DNA of 64,000 bases from Hypomesus transpacificus. Its lineage: Eukaryota > Chordata > Actinopteri > Osmeriformes > Osmeridae. A model generated the notes under the pieces. It did not search any database. It had not been told where the DNA came from and saw nothing but the letters and a program-made list of their open reading frames with translations. This document shows, piece by piece, positions 22,881 to 36,612 of this stretch. The first letter of the stretch is position 1. Every line of letters starts with the position of its first letter. The DNA lies in NCBI RefSeq assembly GCF_021917145.1, contig NC_061074.1:279092-343091 (forward strand). Direction: 5' to 3'. The position numbers and the translations under genes were made by a program.

Positions 22881-24414
22881 AGATTCGGCTATTGTTTCAG
22901 AAAAAGGAAAAATCACTAAACAGGTTGTTTTAGGATTCTTTTCATTCCTGTAATTCCTGTTAGGAATCCGTCATTCCTAAACCCTGAAGGGAAAATACAT
23001 TGTGTTCTGCTCAGGTCAGGGGTGGAGCCAGACATGGTGAACATTCAGGGCTCAGCCCCAACCTAGGACTTAGTCAAGCTTTGATCTGATCGCAAACTTT
23101 ATTTAGTATACACATTATGTTGGACTCATACTGTTATATTTAACAAAATTACAACCCACTTTTTTTTTAGAAAATATTTGGGGCTCAAGTCCCAGAAGCC
23201 ACCTCCCTGCTCTGCACCTGGCTCAGCTCAGCCCTGAACCTGGTTCTCACCAAGAACCAGGGTGATCTGTGAACTCCTGCTGCAGCAAAACGTACTGTGT
23301 TACATATCCACCAATACATGCCATTACAGGAAAAAAAACCCATGCATTGATTTATAACCAAGTGGATATAATAGTCCTTATATACCTTATATAGACATTA
23401 ACACTGACTCTCTGTACAAATGTAAGCTGTCAGATTTTCTATGTACTGAAGGTACATTTTGTTTGACTGCATGTCCCTGCCATAAAGTGTGTTATCATAA
23501 CGAGGTGAGTGTGTGTCTGAGTGTATGTGTGTGTGTCCACCTGCTGAGGGCTGTAGTGGACTGGAGGCCCGCTCACATCTAGAAGCCGGCAGACAGCCTA
23601 CCTCGCCTGAGAGGACCCCCGCTCTCAGTTGCCATGGCGATGTGTATCGAGCAGGGCCGAACCCTTGGCTTGTGCCAGGGCAGAGTATCATTGGCTGTGC
23701 CTCCACACAGCAGAGTCACCTTCCCGATTTGTCCCGCTCTAAAACAGATGTGACAAGGATTTTCCTGGTCTCCTGTTTAACCTGCTTACCTACCCAGCAA
23801 CCCGGTATCATGCTTTTCCCGCACAAAACGAATTAAGGACTGAGCCATGTTCCTTTAGCCCTCTTGTCTGTCTTTTGATGTGCTAGAACAAAGAAATACA
23901 ATGATTTGTTTGAGCATGATACAACACCACATTTACCCCCTGGTTTAGGCTCAGGGTTGGGCTACGATTAACGGCCTGTTGGGGAGGACAGGTAGGTGCC
24001 TGGGGAGAGCACAGACTGCCCCGATTTGGCTGGGATACCTGTCAATGGACGGCTTTGATTACTCAATACCCCTCCCCCCCTCCCTGCAGCTCCCCCCCAC
24101 CTCCCCTCCTCCCCTCCTCCGCGGGGCCGCCGCCATCCTGGGTCCACCAGAGCACCTCTCTAATGAGACACGCTCTTCTCAACATGGTAACAACACTTGC
24201 CTCAGCTCGCTAAACCCCAGTAGAGCTGCCTCTCATCAGGACCCACGAGTCAGAAGTGAGCCGATCAGACTTTGACGAGTTTCCCGAGAGATTGCTCTCT
24301 CCCAGGCTCAGTCTGGTTCCACTCCGGAGGACCCTCGCCGAAAATACCGGAACATTGTAGATGTGAATCCTTCGGATTTATGATAAAGGTCAACACGAAG
24401 CTTGTCCATAGCGA

Positions 24415-24558
24415 GGGGAGGTGGGGAGAGGGAGAAGGGGGAGAGGGAGAAGGGGGAGAGGGAGAAGGGGGAGAGGCAGGAAAAGAAATAGGATAAGAGA
24501 ACAATATAAGGTTATGATGAAGTCTACAAGAAAGACTGGGGAAGAAACAGCTGGCAGC

Positions 24559-24613
<55 letters not shown>
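24415..24613 (+). repeat. G/A-rich 15-bp repeats and (GA)n array
   Basis: Four to five units of GGGGGAGAGGGAGAA, then unique sequence, then about 25 GA units at 24563-24613. Confidence 0.92.
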
Positions 24614-24618
<5 letters not shown>

Positions 24619-27600
24619 TGTACCGGGTACATTATTCTAGAACACTCCAGGGACAGAGTAGCTTCCATTTCCTCCGTGTTCAAGTATTGTGTAACATTAC
24701 ATGTGTGTGTGCGGCTGTGTTGAGGTGCGTATGAGTGTCAGTGCGTGTGTGTTCAAGTGTGCGTGTGTTCAGGTGTGTGTGTGTGTGTGTTCAGGTGTAA
24801 ATATGAGTACAAGTGTCTGTGTGTAGGACTGGATTTAGTGAAGGGGAGGGGGGATCTTCCAGGCTGGGCTGAAAGCTGTAATACTCCCCATGAATCATCC
24901 CACAGCTGCATGTTTGATAGCAGCCATGCTGAGGACAAGCAGAGCACCAGGCAGAATGGGATATTCTGAGCAGAACAAGGTGGCTTTGGAGCATCAGCTG
25001 TGAGTAATGGTGTTGACAGAATGAGGGGGTTGCAAGGCTGACATATGCAGTGCTCCATTCCCTATGCAGCTTGGTGACATTCCCTCTAACGTACAGTAAG
25101 AGAGAGAGACAGAGATAGAAGAAAGAGGGAGAGAGCACAATTTGTACTTTTTTAAATGTTTACGTCAGCGCTCTCTATTTACTGTTCACATCGACCATTT
25201 GTAAAGGCTAAGACGTTATTCCCAGCGGGTCACTTCGCCTGTGGTGGAAAGCTTTGGGAAGCCATTCTGTATTATGTGTACAGGTGTACAGTGTATTAGG
25301 ACTAGATTTAGGAGTGTGTGCGTGTGAGCAGAGCAGAGCCAGACATCCTGGAGGACTGCCAGAGACAAGGCCCCAGGACGCCCCAGGACGGCCCAGCTCA
25401 GTGATCCAAACCCAGGGTGGGGATCGTGTTTCCACCCCCCTGCAGAGACACAGCGACAGCATCGGGGTGGATGCTGGAGGCCCTGGGAGATGTTTTCTAC
25501 ATCATCACCCTTTAAAAAAAAAGAGTGGAAAATGACCCCCCTGGCACCTTGAGAGATCACTCACAATCAATGACCCCGGCAAGGCCAGAGGTGCCCGGGA
25601 AGATGCCTGTTTAGCCTGCTGAGCTGGCCAAGCCTGACTGTGGGGCCTGGATACTGGAGGGGGTGGGAGGGAGCAGGTGGGAATGGATGGGTTTGCTGGG
25701 GGGGGGGGGGGGGAGACATAGAGAGGGCAGGGGGATAGATATAGGGAGCGGGAGAGATAGAAGGAGGGAGAGAGAATGGGTGGGGGAGGACTAAGAGAGA
25801 GTTAGAGCTGTGAGTGAGATGTAGAGAGGATCCAGGAGGACCACAGCCCCCCCACCCCTCCCGCCCCAGACAGGATAAACGGCTCATTATGTAGATATGC
25901 TCTTGGGCTCCTTTGGCAAATGTCATCTGTTAGAACAGGGTTTTAAGCCTGAGGGTATTATTGAGCCTAAATGAGTTCTCTTTGACAGTGGAGTGTCCAG
26001 ACAGAATATGGCTGAGCAACATGTTGGTGTACTCAATAACTGCTGCTGTTGTGAACTCACTGTCTGTGTTCTGAGTATCTATCTCTGAAACCCTATTGCT
26101 TGTTTGTTTGTGTCTGTCTGTCTCTTTCTGCATGTCTATTCTGTGTGTGTTTGTCTCTCTTTCTTCCCCTCACAGTGTCTGCATTTATTACTCTTCTCTG
26201 TCTTTGTATGTCTCCCTCTTTCTCCCTCCCTCTCTCTCTCCCTTTTCCTCTCTTTCTGTCACTGTCTCTGTATGTCTCTCTCTCTCCTTTTCTCGCTCTC
26301 TCCATGTGTTGAGCTGCAGGGACCATGCGTGGCTTTAGAGCCTTACACACATGTCTGAATGATAGCGTCAGTCATTAACAAACCTAATTACCATCTGTCA
26401 GGGAGCGTCTTGGTGGGTGTAAAAGGTCAGGCTGCAGCCATCGATTAGATGCTCCTGGATATGAGCTTCATCCCTCTCAGATGCATAGCAGGTTAGCTAA
26501 GGTTGATACTGCTTGAGATGAGCTTCATCCTTCATTCCTCCCAATATCCCGCAAGCATGTTAGCTACCCAGCAAGCTAGCTACTGTGGATGGGATGGGGT
26601 TTGCCTCTCAAGCAAGCTAGTATTGACGGGGTTATGACTGTCTAGAATGTTTGTTAATGCTGACAGAATGGGTATGTGAGTGTGTACTTAAAGGAATAAA
26701 TAGAAAGTGTTTGTCACAGGAATTACACACTTGTGAGATCCCATCAATGTCAACAGACAAGGAGGAATGCTGCCTGGCAAGATGTCTTCTGGGAAACAAA
26801 GGTGGAGGGGAAGAGAAATGAGCAATCGAAAGAAGGGGGAAGACTAGAGACAGAGAGATAGGGTGAGAAAAAAGGAAGAGAATGACCCAGTTCCTGTCAT
26901 TTTCACTGCAGGTGACTGAGACAGGTTGGGACACTTCATTCAGGAGTGTGTCAGTAAGGGACTGGAGATCTGATACCAGAAGTGACAGTCGTGACGCTCG
27001 TGGATTCCTGTTGTCAGCCCTCTCATCGTCAGCAGACAGGTGTGACAGTAAAGAGGTAATGTCAACCAGACAGTTCATCAGCTAGGTCACAGTGTCACAC
27101 CTTTTCATGTTCAGAGACGAGAAGAATGTATCTATTGATTGAATCATGTCACGAACATAGAACAAAATTGCCTTTTTTTCTTTTTTGGAGTTAGGATTCC
27201 GGTTAGGGTTAGTTAAGAAAAGATCAAGGTTTTGACAGGCAGCTGGAGGTTTTGCTTTGTGACCTGGCGTCAGCACAAACTGCATGGCAGAACGGCCTTC
27301 TGCACTAACAGCCACTTGGAAACGGTGTTGTTTGGAAGTCCCTTGTGTGCTTTAAAAGGAACTGATTGTTAGAAGGCAGAGCTGTGAGGAAGATGATCAG
27401 GAGGATGTGATGAGATGAGCTGAGGCTCCCAGCTCTGTTATGTGAGCTCTATAACACATTTAGTTTGAGCCCCAGGAGTCGTTTTGGAGACAATAAGCGA
27501 TTATCTGTGATATTGTGACAACAGTCTATTTCTTTGTTTGTTTTACTTTCCATTTGCGCTCTAAGCCCACGTACACATCCGATGGTATTGCTGCAGTAAG

Positions 27601-30600
27601 AGGATTTCAGCTGGGATTACAACCTACGCACTGGCTTATCTGTGTCATCTCCACAGAGCTGCAGTACTGTATAACGCACACGTTTAACCTACACATACCT
27701 ACACACACACACACACACAGCATGCGCCCTCACACACAACATACATACACACACTGTATCCGCACCCACTGCATGTGCACACAAACACTCTACTCATGCA
27801 TGCATACACACTCACACAAACACACACACACATATTCAAAGGAAGTGTGCACAAGCATGTACTCTTTGCACTCGCTCACAAGCACAGTTACTTATGTGAC
27901 CATCAAATAAATAGTGATACGGATCAAAAGACAAGTTCCTTTTTGCACGGCCCACTAAAGAAGTGAAGGACGGCCATCCTTCACCAGCTCCTGCAGCTGT
28001 AGAGCTATTGTACAGCTGAATGTCAGTCTGGTTGTACAGTCTTTCAACAAGAAATATGACTCACGCATGGGAATTGTTTGAAGACACACTCATGCACATG
28101 CAAAAACACACACACACACCCCTGTTTATACGTGATAGAGCCCCAGGTGCTTTAAAGGTGTTCGAAGGCTGCAGGACATAATACAGGATGTGAAATGAAA
28201 GAGACATTTTATGAACCTTGAAAAATTGACTCAAAGTTGCAGAGAGAAGTCAGAGCATGGCAAAATTCCAGTCAGAATGTCTGGATCCAGTCTGGCAAGC
28301 ATGAAGACAAAAAAACACCCTTCAGATAGAGATCTGTTTCATTTCCTCCATCTTCCATCATCTTCCTCTCTCTCTACCTCTCTCTCCTCTCCCTCTCTCT
28401 TTCTCTCACTCCCCTTTAGCTGTCCTTTGGTCTTTTGTGCTCGATCTCTCGCTCGCCTTCATTTTCTCTCCCACCCCCCCGTTTGTGTGTCCTCTTTTGC
28501 TCTTTCTCCTTGCTCCCCTCTCTCTCTATTCCTCTTTTGCCATCTCCCCACTTTCTCCCTCTCACTCTGTCACGTTCCATATGCCTTTCTCTCCTCCCCT
28601 CATCTTCCTCTTTCCCTCCCTGCTCTCCTACCTTCCTTCACTGTTTGTCTCTCTCTCTCTTCCACTCTCTCCCTCCCTCACTCCGTCCTTCAGGCCTCGA
28701 CGGAGCCGGCAGTGTAGCAGATGAATGGAGGATTGTCCTGCTCACGGCCTGCCAGTTCCCTTTAAACGTCACACCCACCAGTCTTCCCCCCTTCCTTGTC
28801 TCCCTCATTCCCTCTCCAGGCAGGTTTGGCTGTCTCAGGCAGCCACAGACTGTGAGGGAGAGAGAGGGAGAAAGGGGGGGGGAGAGAGAGAGAGAGAGAG
28901 AGAGAGGCAGACAGAGCTGCCTGGGGGGCAGTCTAGAGCTGGGGACAGAGTCACACACAGATCATCCTGGAGGTAATGAGATGCATTGTGTGAATCTCCA
29001 GGCTGGAATCGCTTGGGATGATTATATGAAGATGTTGATAAGATGATGATGATTAGACTCGTTTGTTTTCTCGCCATGTTGCACTCACGGCAGTGGGAGG
29101 CACTTTAGATGGATGACCAGGTCAGTCATCCACAGGCTTTATAAAAGTAGAGGCCTGTGACTGAAGAAGCTATCAGAGCAAATTAAATATTTGAAACTGG
29201 AATTTTTGTCCTTAAGTTCTGAAGCCTTGTGAAATGCCTGAAGTTGTGTGAGTAGCGATGGAATCACTGTTGCAGTTTGTTGCTGCTTTTGAGACTGGGG
29301 TCTCTTTTGTCAAATCCTGTGTCTGGCTGTTGTATCACCCAAGGCAAACACAAACAACCTGAGCCAGGGCCCTGGCTAACTACTTCACCACAGGTATTTG
29401 CATAAGAAGGAAGGATCCACAACTTTAAACACATTTAAAATGTTTTAAGGAGGTGCACATAGTCTCGTCTTTACTGAAATATAAAAAGTCCAATCACACC
29501 ACCTTCCGCGGGATGAGAACCTTCCTAGTCAGGGTTCCTTTGAACCAGGTGAAAAAGAGAAGATTGGGTGTGAAGACTTCATAAGATTAAATGACGCCGC
29601 TCAATTGCCTGACCCAGTCTTTACTCCAGAGTATATGAATCACCTGATTTGCTGAGATGAATCAATAAGCGTATGATGGTGCATGAGGATGTCTGTATCA
29701 TAGCTGCTTATATTGGGAGTCTGGAAGTTTTGGAAACTCTCTACTCTTTCTAGACTTTCTGTGGCCAAAGAGGTCGTACTCTCAAACAGGACTGAACTTC
29801 TTTGACCAAGTGAGACACACACTTTTCTTTCAGTTTAAAAACGTTTTGTTCCTCGTTCAAAGTTGAACTGTAGTGATGTCAGCGTCTGTGATATGTACCA
29901 ATGTCCCCTGGTTGATCTGAAGGTCAACTCCAGGTTGAGGAGGAGTTAAAGATCACCCATCTCAACCTGTGTAAATCAGTTTCAGGGGAGGCAAGAACTC
30001 TCTCTGTCGGGTGATACTTCCCTTCCTGCTCATTTATCCAATCTGATGATCTCTAGATGACATTCTACCTATGAAATGCGTCATACAATGTCATCTGTCT
30101 GACACTTTTATTGTAGGTGATATATGGCTTTATTTCTTGCTGGCACAGGTGGCTGTTTTGAGAATCAGGCCCCAAATTTCACACTCTTAATGTGATTACA
30201 GGATCTTATGGACACTGTCGAAGGAAGATCTACACTGCAAAAGCTGTGTAGTCTGGCGGTAGTGTTTTCAGTCTGGTATGAGTGTTTGTACTGTAGTATG
30301 GGATTAGAGTTTATAGCCTGGGATTAGTGCTGACCTGGGATCCAGGCATCGTCCATCCCAGTCTCCAGAGGTCAGAGATTAGGATTAAGGATGAGAACTC
30401 TGGATCTGAATCCTCCGTAGCATGGTGTGATCCCTCTCAGTGACCCCTGAACCCTGAACCCTTTGATCCTGTGACCAGAACCCTAATAAACAGCACCGAC
30501 CAGGTTGTTCCGGTACAGGGCCAGGTGTGCCGGGGTTGAGATCAACCGTCAGATTTGCCAGACAGATGACAGATCACGCATGACGGCGGCGCCAGCACTT

Positions 30601-31251
30601 AAGAGCTTCATCTCAGCCAGAGTGATTTCCTGTTTCTGTCTCCGTCTAGTCAGCGAGCGCCGTCGCCGCGGCAGCACGCTGGCAAGGCGCAGGTGCTTGA
30701 CAGTATTGATTTGGATGTGTGAAGTATGGATGCATGAAAGGTGGAAAGGTGGGGGTGTCAGGGCCTGGGGTGTGTGTATGTGTGTGTGTAATGTGTGTAA
30801 TGTGTGCGTGGTGGGATGTTAGAGTGGAGCGGTTTGCAGATTGGCGTGGTGTGTGTGTGGCCCTGTTATGTGGTCGAGTAGCTGGAACAGAGTTATTAAC
30901 ACATTAGGAAGCCAAACACAACACCTCTGCATGGCTCAGCTGTGGCCCTCTAATTCCCCTCGTCTCCTGACTCGGAGAAGAGAGAGCGCAGAGCAGCGAG
31001 CGATTGTGCCTAGCTCGCCCGGGGAGCTTTCCTTCAGTCTGCCTCCAGACACTCCCAACACAATTAACAACAGGGCCACGCTGGCCGGCTTGCCGCGTCA
31101 CTCCTGATGCCTTGAACCCCCCCAAGGCTGGAACAGAATGCAGATTGATACCTGCCACGCCTGGGAGGGATCCATGATTACGAGTCACTTACACCCCCAT
31201 CTTCTCTTCCAACGCTGGCTGAGCTGAGAGGTTTATATATATATTTTTTGT

Positions 31252-31281
<30 letters not shown>
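31252..31281 (+). repeat. Poly-G tract of 30 bases
   Basis: Thirty consecutive G, preceded by TATATATATATTTTTTGT. The exact length may be an assembly estimate. Confidence 0.9.
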
Positions 31282-31282
<1 letters not shown>

Positions 31283-33214
31283 GCGGTCGTTGTTTTTAAG
31301 TAGAGGGCAGGGCACATGTTGATGTAGTTGATAGTGCTCTTTCACCCTCTCTCTCTATTTCTCTCTCTCCATCACTCTCTCTGCCACAGCACCAGCGCAC
31401 AGTGCTTCAATTTGTATTTGGTAAATATCTGCTTGTTTGATACCGGTTCTTCCTTAGGGCCAGAGGCCTCTGCCTGTCCGTCTACAGTGAAACTTCAAGG
31501 AATAACATTTAATTAGCATAGAGCTTGCCGTTTCCTGCATTCAAAGAACAAAAAGAAGGAAGACAAAAGGAAAGAAGAGAAGAACTCTGTGGTGCGTCAT
31601 AGGTTCCCACCTCTCTCCAGCCTCCTCCTCAGTATTGACCAGGACTGCTGTCTCTCCCTGGGGGAAGTGGAGGGAAAGGGAAGCATCCATCCTGTCTCCC
31701 TAATGGCCTGTTGACTAGCCTGGCCCCTCCCCTTGGACTCCCTGGGGAACAGGAAGTGTTGGTTACTATCGACGACAATGACACCCGATCCACAACAACA
31801 ACCATTCGTTTTGGTGCAACCTCTTCCCTAGCAACTGCTCCGACTGAATTAATCCACGAACAAGACGCTGTTTACAAGAACGTAAGCACTTTTCCCGGTC
31901 TAAATAACACACAATGTTGTGGACCACAAATTGTGGACAATATGTGTCTAATTTGTTTTGGATTATTGTCTTGTTGTCTAAGCAATGTGGGTCTATTGTG
32001 GGAGTTGGTCTATTCTTTAGTTGACAACACATTCATTGTGATGCTCTTGTGCTTCTGTATAGCTCACAGAAAGAATCAAACAGAGCTTTAATCGTGGGCC
32101 CTGGAAGAAAACAGCCTCACTTTTGTTAGAAAATACAGATTATTTACAAAGAGATGTGGCAGCTGATGACAAGATTGCTAACATTTTATTATCATTATGT
32201 GTTACAATTCATTTCATTTCTTTTAATCTGAGAGTGATCTCTCTCCAGAGTAAAGTAAAATGCCATTCCTCCGAAGTCAAACTGAAGTAAACAACATTTA
32301 TCATTTCCGATGGAACACGCAGATACCTTAAGACCCTGGGTCTTGCTATCCAGTCCCACCAGTCGCACCAGGCCAGGCTCCTGCTCCACACTGACTGATT
32401 GATGTGTCTTGGAGGATGACAAATGGCCGCATTTCACATTAGCCCTCAGTTACGTACAGAGAATTACTGCTAAGTGGTGGTTGGAGCTGGGGGCTCGCCT
32501 CTCTCCGGTACCTTCTCTTCCTATTCTGTGTCGTGAGGTCCACTCTCACCTCTCACTCTCGCGCTGCTCATCTCAACTGTCTCGACGCGGAGACCCACAG
32601 AATAGAATCTCTGCTCGTCTGATGAAGAGATTGGGCTGAGAGTGAGATGGGTTGGAGAGAGAGGGGGCAGAGAGAGATGGAGACTGAAAGAGTTGGGGGG
32701 AGGAGGTGAAGACAGAGAGTGGGGCAGAGAAGGATGTATGGAGAGAAAAAGAGTGAGAGAGAGAGAAAGAGAGAGACAGAGAGAGAGAGAGATGAAGAGA
32801 GAGGGGATACCGTAGAGAGAGTCGGAGACAGACGGAGAGGGACAGAGAGTTGGATGGATGAAGAGAGAACCGTAGAACACTCAGGATCAAATGATTGCCT
32901 GATGGGAAGCAGCAGGGAGGGCTTTGATTATCCCTTCACCGTGATAACCAGAGCATTCTGAGGGGCAACACTCACGTTCAGCTGGAGCAGCCCTCGCAAT
33001 CAGTCAGTCAGGAAGCAAGCAGCCAGGCCTCACGGCCCCGAGGCAGGCCGGAACGACACAGTCTGATGAGCTGGCAGTCACCAAGACACGGGCACCATTA
33101 AAACGCTTTCAGAGCGGCGTGCAGCTACAACGTGGGAAGTTTTCAATAATGCAGATGAGCTATTAGATTCTCTTCATTAGATGTTGCAGTGTGGGAACAT
33201 ACACACCAGTGGAG

Positions 33215-33450
33215 CTAAAACACACCCACCCACACACACACCCACACACACACGCACACACAGATACACACACACACACGCACACACAGATAGACACACA
33301 CACACACAGATACACACACACAGATACACACACTCAGATACACACACAGATACATACACACACACACACATACTGAAACCACACACATACAGTACATGAA
33401 TGCACACAGACCCAAGCCCCACACACACACACACACACTCACACATCACC
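33215..33450 (+). repeat. (CA)n array with GATACACACA variants
   Basis: Compound CA-rich microsatellite with interspersed GATA units. Confidence 0.93.
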
Positions 33451-34213
33451 TCCACTTCGATATTGGAACCTGCCAATCACAACTCTGGAAAGACATGGAG
33501 AAACGAGAGGAGCCCATCAGCCGGACAGACCGAGTCAGAAGGATCCGGCGTGTTTAGAGAGGAGCCAAGCCCTCTCCATAAAGGCCTGCATACCTCTGCT
33601 CTCCACAGCTGCCCCTGTGGGGACACAGTCCTGTCAGTAGCTTTCTCCAGGCAGCCTTAAAACGTTACAGAGAATCAATGTCACAGTCAATAATAGACTA
33701 CACTGTGCGTGTGTGTTTGGGTGAGTGTGTGTATGTGTGTTGACGTGCATGTGTGTGTGTGTGTCTGTGGTCGATATGACATGGAAGACTGCATTGCTAT
33801 GGTTTCCAGACTGACCGTGACTGAAGAGGTGGATCTTTGGGTTTAGTGGGATGGATGGGGGAGGAAGGTGGAGGGTGAGGAGGATCTGGGAGGGTGAGGA
33901 AGGAGAGGGTGGTAAGAATGAGGAGGAGGGGGGAGAGCTGGGGGAGCTCCTTAAAAGCCAACCGGATGATTGGCTTCTGCTGGATCCACACTGTGTGCTC
34001 TCACACTTCCTACGTGCATCCCAGAGGTGAAACCTTAGTGGGGCTTTTTCATGCGCACAGCTGCTATGATACTATTAACACTTGTTGTGTACCAGTTTTA
34101 CACAAAGAATCACTGATTATAAACATGGAAGACTGTGTGGAATCAGCAGGGTGTCTTCAAATCACGTTACATACAACCCAGGATGGCAGTTTGTAAGCAC
34201 TTGTATGTGATCT

Positions 34214-34383
34214 CAGGAAGTCAGATGGCTAAGCGGTGAGGGAGTCGGACTAGTAATCAGAAGGTTGCCAGATCGATTCCCCACCGTGCCAAATGACGGT
34301 GTGTCCTTGGGAAACTTCACGGGGGGAATGTCCCTGTACTTACTGTAAGTCACTCTGGATAAGAGCGTCTACTAAATGACTAA
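34214..34383 (+). mobile_element. tRNA-derived SINE
   Basis: The head resembles a tRNA: an A-box-like TGGCTAAGCGGTGAG and a B-box-like GGTTGCCAGATCGATTCC about 40 bases later. A body follows, ending in CACTCTGGATAAGAGCGTCT-ACTAAATGAC, the tail shared by many fish SINEs and LINEs. No intact tRNA fold is expected, so it is not called as a tRNA gene. Confidence 0.8.
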
Positions 34384-34426
34384 TTGAAAATGTGATCTGA
34401 TAGTAAGTGCTGACATGCAGTATGTA

Positions 34427-34804
34427 CAGTCGTGGCCATAAGTTTTGGCAATGACACATGTTGTGTTTTGCTACATTTGCTGGTTCAGTATTTGAGGAAA
34501 ATGTGTTCATATGTTTCTTTAGAATACTGGAATGCAATAACGCACATTTTATATATCTTTTAGATTTTTGGGGGCAAACATTTTCAATATATGCAAATAG
34601 TCCCCTCTTGTACAGCAGTCAATCTGCTCTTAAAATCCAATCAGATTGATCGAGTGATTTCACCTGGCTAGAACTAGTTCACACTTTCCCCTGTGCTGAT
34701 GAAATGACTTACTGAAATGATGTTAGCAGTCATTTTATGCCAAGGCCCAGCAAGCTTTGAAAGCACAAAATGTATGTCGCTCCCAATACTTTTGGCCACG
34801 GCTG
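34427..34804. mobile_element. Non-autonomous Tc1/mariner-like element
   Basis: Terminal inverted repeats of about 30 bases: CAGTCGTGGCCATAAGTTTT at the left, and on the opposite strand from the right end CAGCCGTGGCCAAAAGTATT. A TA dinucleotide flanks each side (34425-34426, 34805-34806), the Tc1/mariner target. At 378 bases with no transposase frame it is an internally deleted copy. Confidence 0.85.
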
Positions 34805-36513
34805 TATAACTGTGTGGGGCTGTATTGGCAGAGACCTGAATGATACAGCCCCTTTGTCACTGGTCACTCTGACACTCGTCTGGGACAGTTGTTGATTTGC
34901 ACCAAAGGGACTGTCATGTTCTAATGACAATCCCACTTTAGTGACACACCTCTGGAGAGGTGGCCTCAACAGTTGAAGATGAAGGTGGACCAAGGAAGAC
35001 TTGTGTTCATGTAAATATAATTCTAAACAGCTTTTGATGTCATGTTTAGTATGTTTGTGTTTCTTATTTTTATTTATTACATTCTAGTAATACTTTTAAT
35101 GTTGTAACATGTATATACTGTATACAGGGTTTACAGTGTTTGTCCAAGCAGGAGTCCAACATGTGTTTACATATTCCCTAGTCTTGCAAAGGCATCACAC
35201 TCGGTCTACTGCAGCCTTGATTAATGATGAGTGATGGTCCAATTTGAATTTGTATGCGTTTCTTTCTTTCATACGGCAGGTGTCTTTATTTTAGTATGCA
35301 GGTTTGGGTGTATATATGGAGAAGATTTAGCAATCACTTTGAGTTTTGTTTACTATACGAGCTCCGATGCATTAGGCGCCTGGTTTCATTGTGATTACCT
35401 TCCTTAACGATTGCTCCGAAGGTATGTTTTGTATTTGATTATGTATTGATTATCTTACTATTTACACAATAAACCAGACGGCTGTTGCATAAATCATTGT
35501 GCATTTTAAGATACTGGTTCTCCTTGTACGTATCTATCACAGTAAGGCGGTGAAAACCTTGACATAGTTGGGTTGATACGACTAACACTGGCTATAGACA
35601 TACACTTTCGAAGTAGGTTTTAACTTAAGGCCTCTGAGTCACTTACAGTAGGGCTTTTCATGTTCCAAAGGTAATACCGTCGCCTTTGGGGGTCAGTTTA
35701 CATACTGTGATGGTGGTTAAGTCCATATCCATTGTAGACATAAACGGCTGATTAGTGAGTATGCATACTTCAAGGTCGGTGCCCTGATCAAGCACACCAT
35801 TCTGGTTAGCGCTCGAGGTTACAGGTAATGTGACTAAATTGGAGTCAGATATTACTGTAACGAGTCAATCTCCCTGCCATCTAACCAAACTCTTTCACAG
35901 ACGGGGACAAATACAAGCGTCTTCGGCCTGTGTTCACTAAGAGGTGTGCTGGGGAATGTGAAGAATGTATCCTCAGTGGGAAGGCCTTGAGTGTGGAGAC
36001 GTTTCCCTGCTCTGGAATGAGCCTTTCTGGAAAGGGAGGAAGATATATATATACCATGTTTATATATATAAATATGTTTATGTGGCAGGCACTTTACCAT
36101 GTTCGTGTGGAATCCCATATTGTAGATCAGGCCAGTGCTGTACATTTGCATCACATTTACAGTACCATGTTCATATATAAATGTCATATGTCAGACATAT
36201 GTCAATAGACATACTGTTTATCCCTCCTGTTATGTTCCGGGTCAAATTGACCCGTTTCAAAGTTTGAAGATCTAGGAAAAATAGTTAAAAGTATTTTTTC
36301 AGTATGAAACTTCTTCTGCTTGCCTTAATTAGGGTAATCAACATATACTATGAAAATAATTCATCTCACATATTTGCAACCACCCCCTGCATGTTTATAT
36401 CACATAGATACTGTTCGGGTCAATTTAACCCGGCAGTAAAACTGGAGGTAAAAGGGTGTCAGAACTGTCAGACTATTTATTTATTTACAACTGTGAGACA
36501 TATTTCACCCAAA

Positions 36514-36514
<1 letters not shown>

Positions 36515-36544
<30 letters not shown>

Positions 36545-36612
36545 CGCGCGCGCACACATGCACACACACACACACACACACACACGCGCACTCACGCGCG
36601 CACACGCACAGG
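36515..36612 (+). repeat. (CA)n/(CG) array inside the piggyBac element
   Basis: CA units with CG-containing variants, located between the left end and the transposase start. Confidence 0.9.

Larger units (their letters stand above)
22881..36217. other. Intergenic region between ankk1 and the transposon nest
   Basis: No gene supported over 13 kb. Contents: unique non-coding DNA, 15-bp G/A repeats (24415-24480), (GA)n at 24563-24613, G runs at 25699-25712 and 31252-31281, (CA)n at 27695-27840 and 33215-33450, C/T-rich stretches at 26150-26300 and 28360-28690, a SINE (34214-34383) and a Tc1-like element (34427-34804). Open frames here are repeat-driven or unlike known proteins. Confidence 0.6.

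Noticed and set aside
26632..27078. Minus-strand frame with a plausible non-repetitive segment (SLLSHLSADDERADNRN)
   Set aside because: No family recognised and no convincing splice sites or neighbouring exons; possibly a degraded repeat. A protein search would decide.
31711..32091. 126-codon frame with two hydrophobic stretches
   Set aside because: The sequence is AT-rich with internal TTGTGG/ACAAT repeats, no recognised domain, no upstream signals.
34214..34290. Possible tRNA gene
   Set aside because: A-box and B-box resemblance only; the acceptor stem does not pair and the body continues into a SINE tail.
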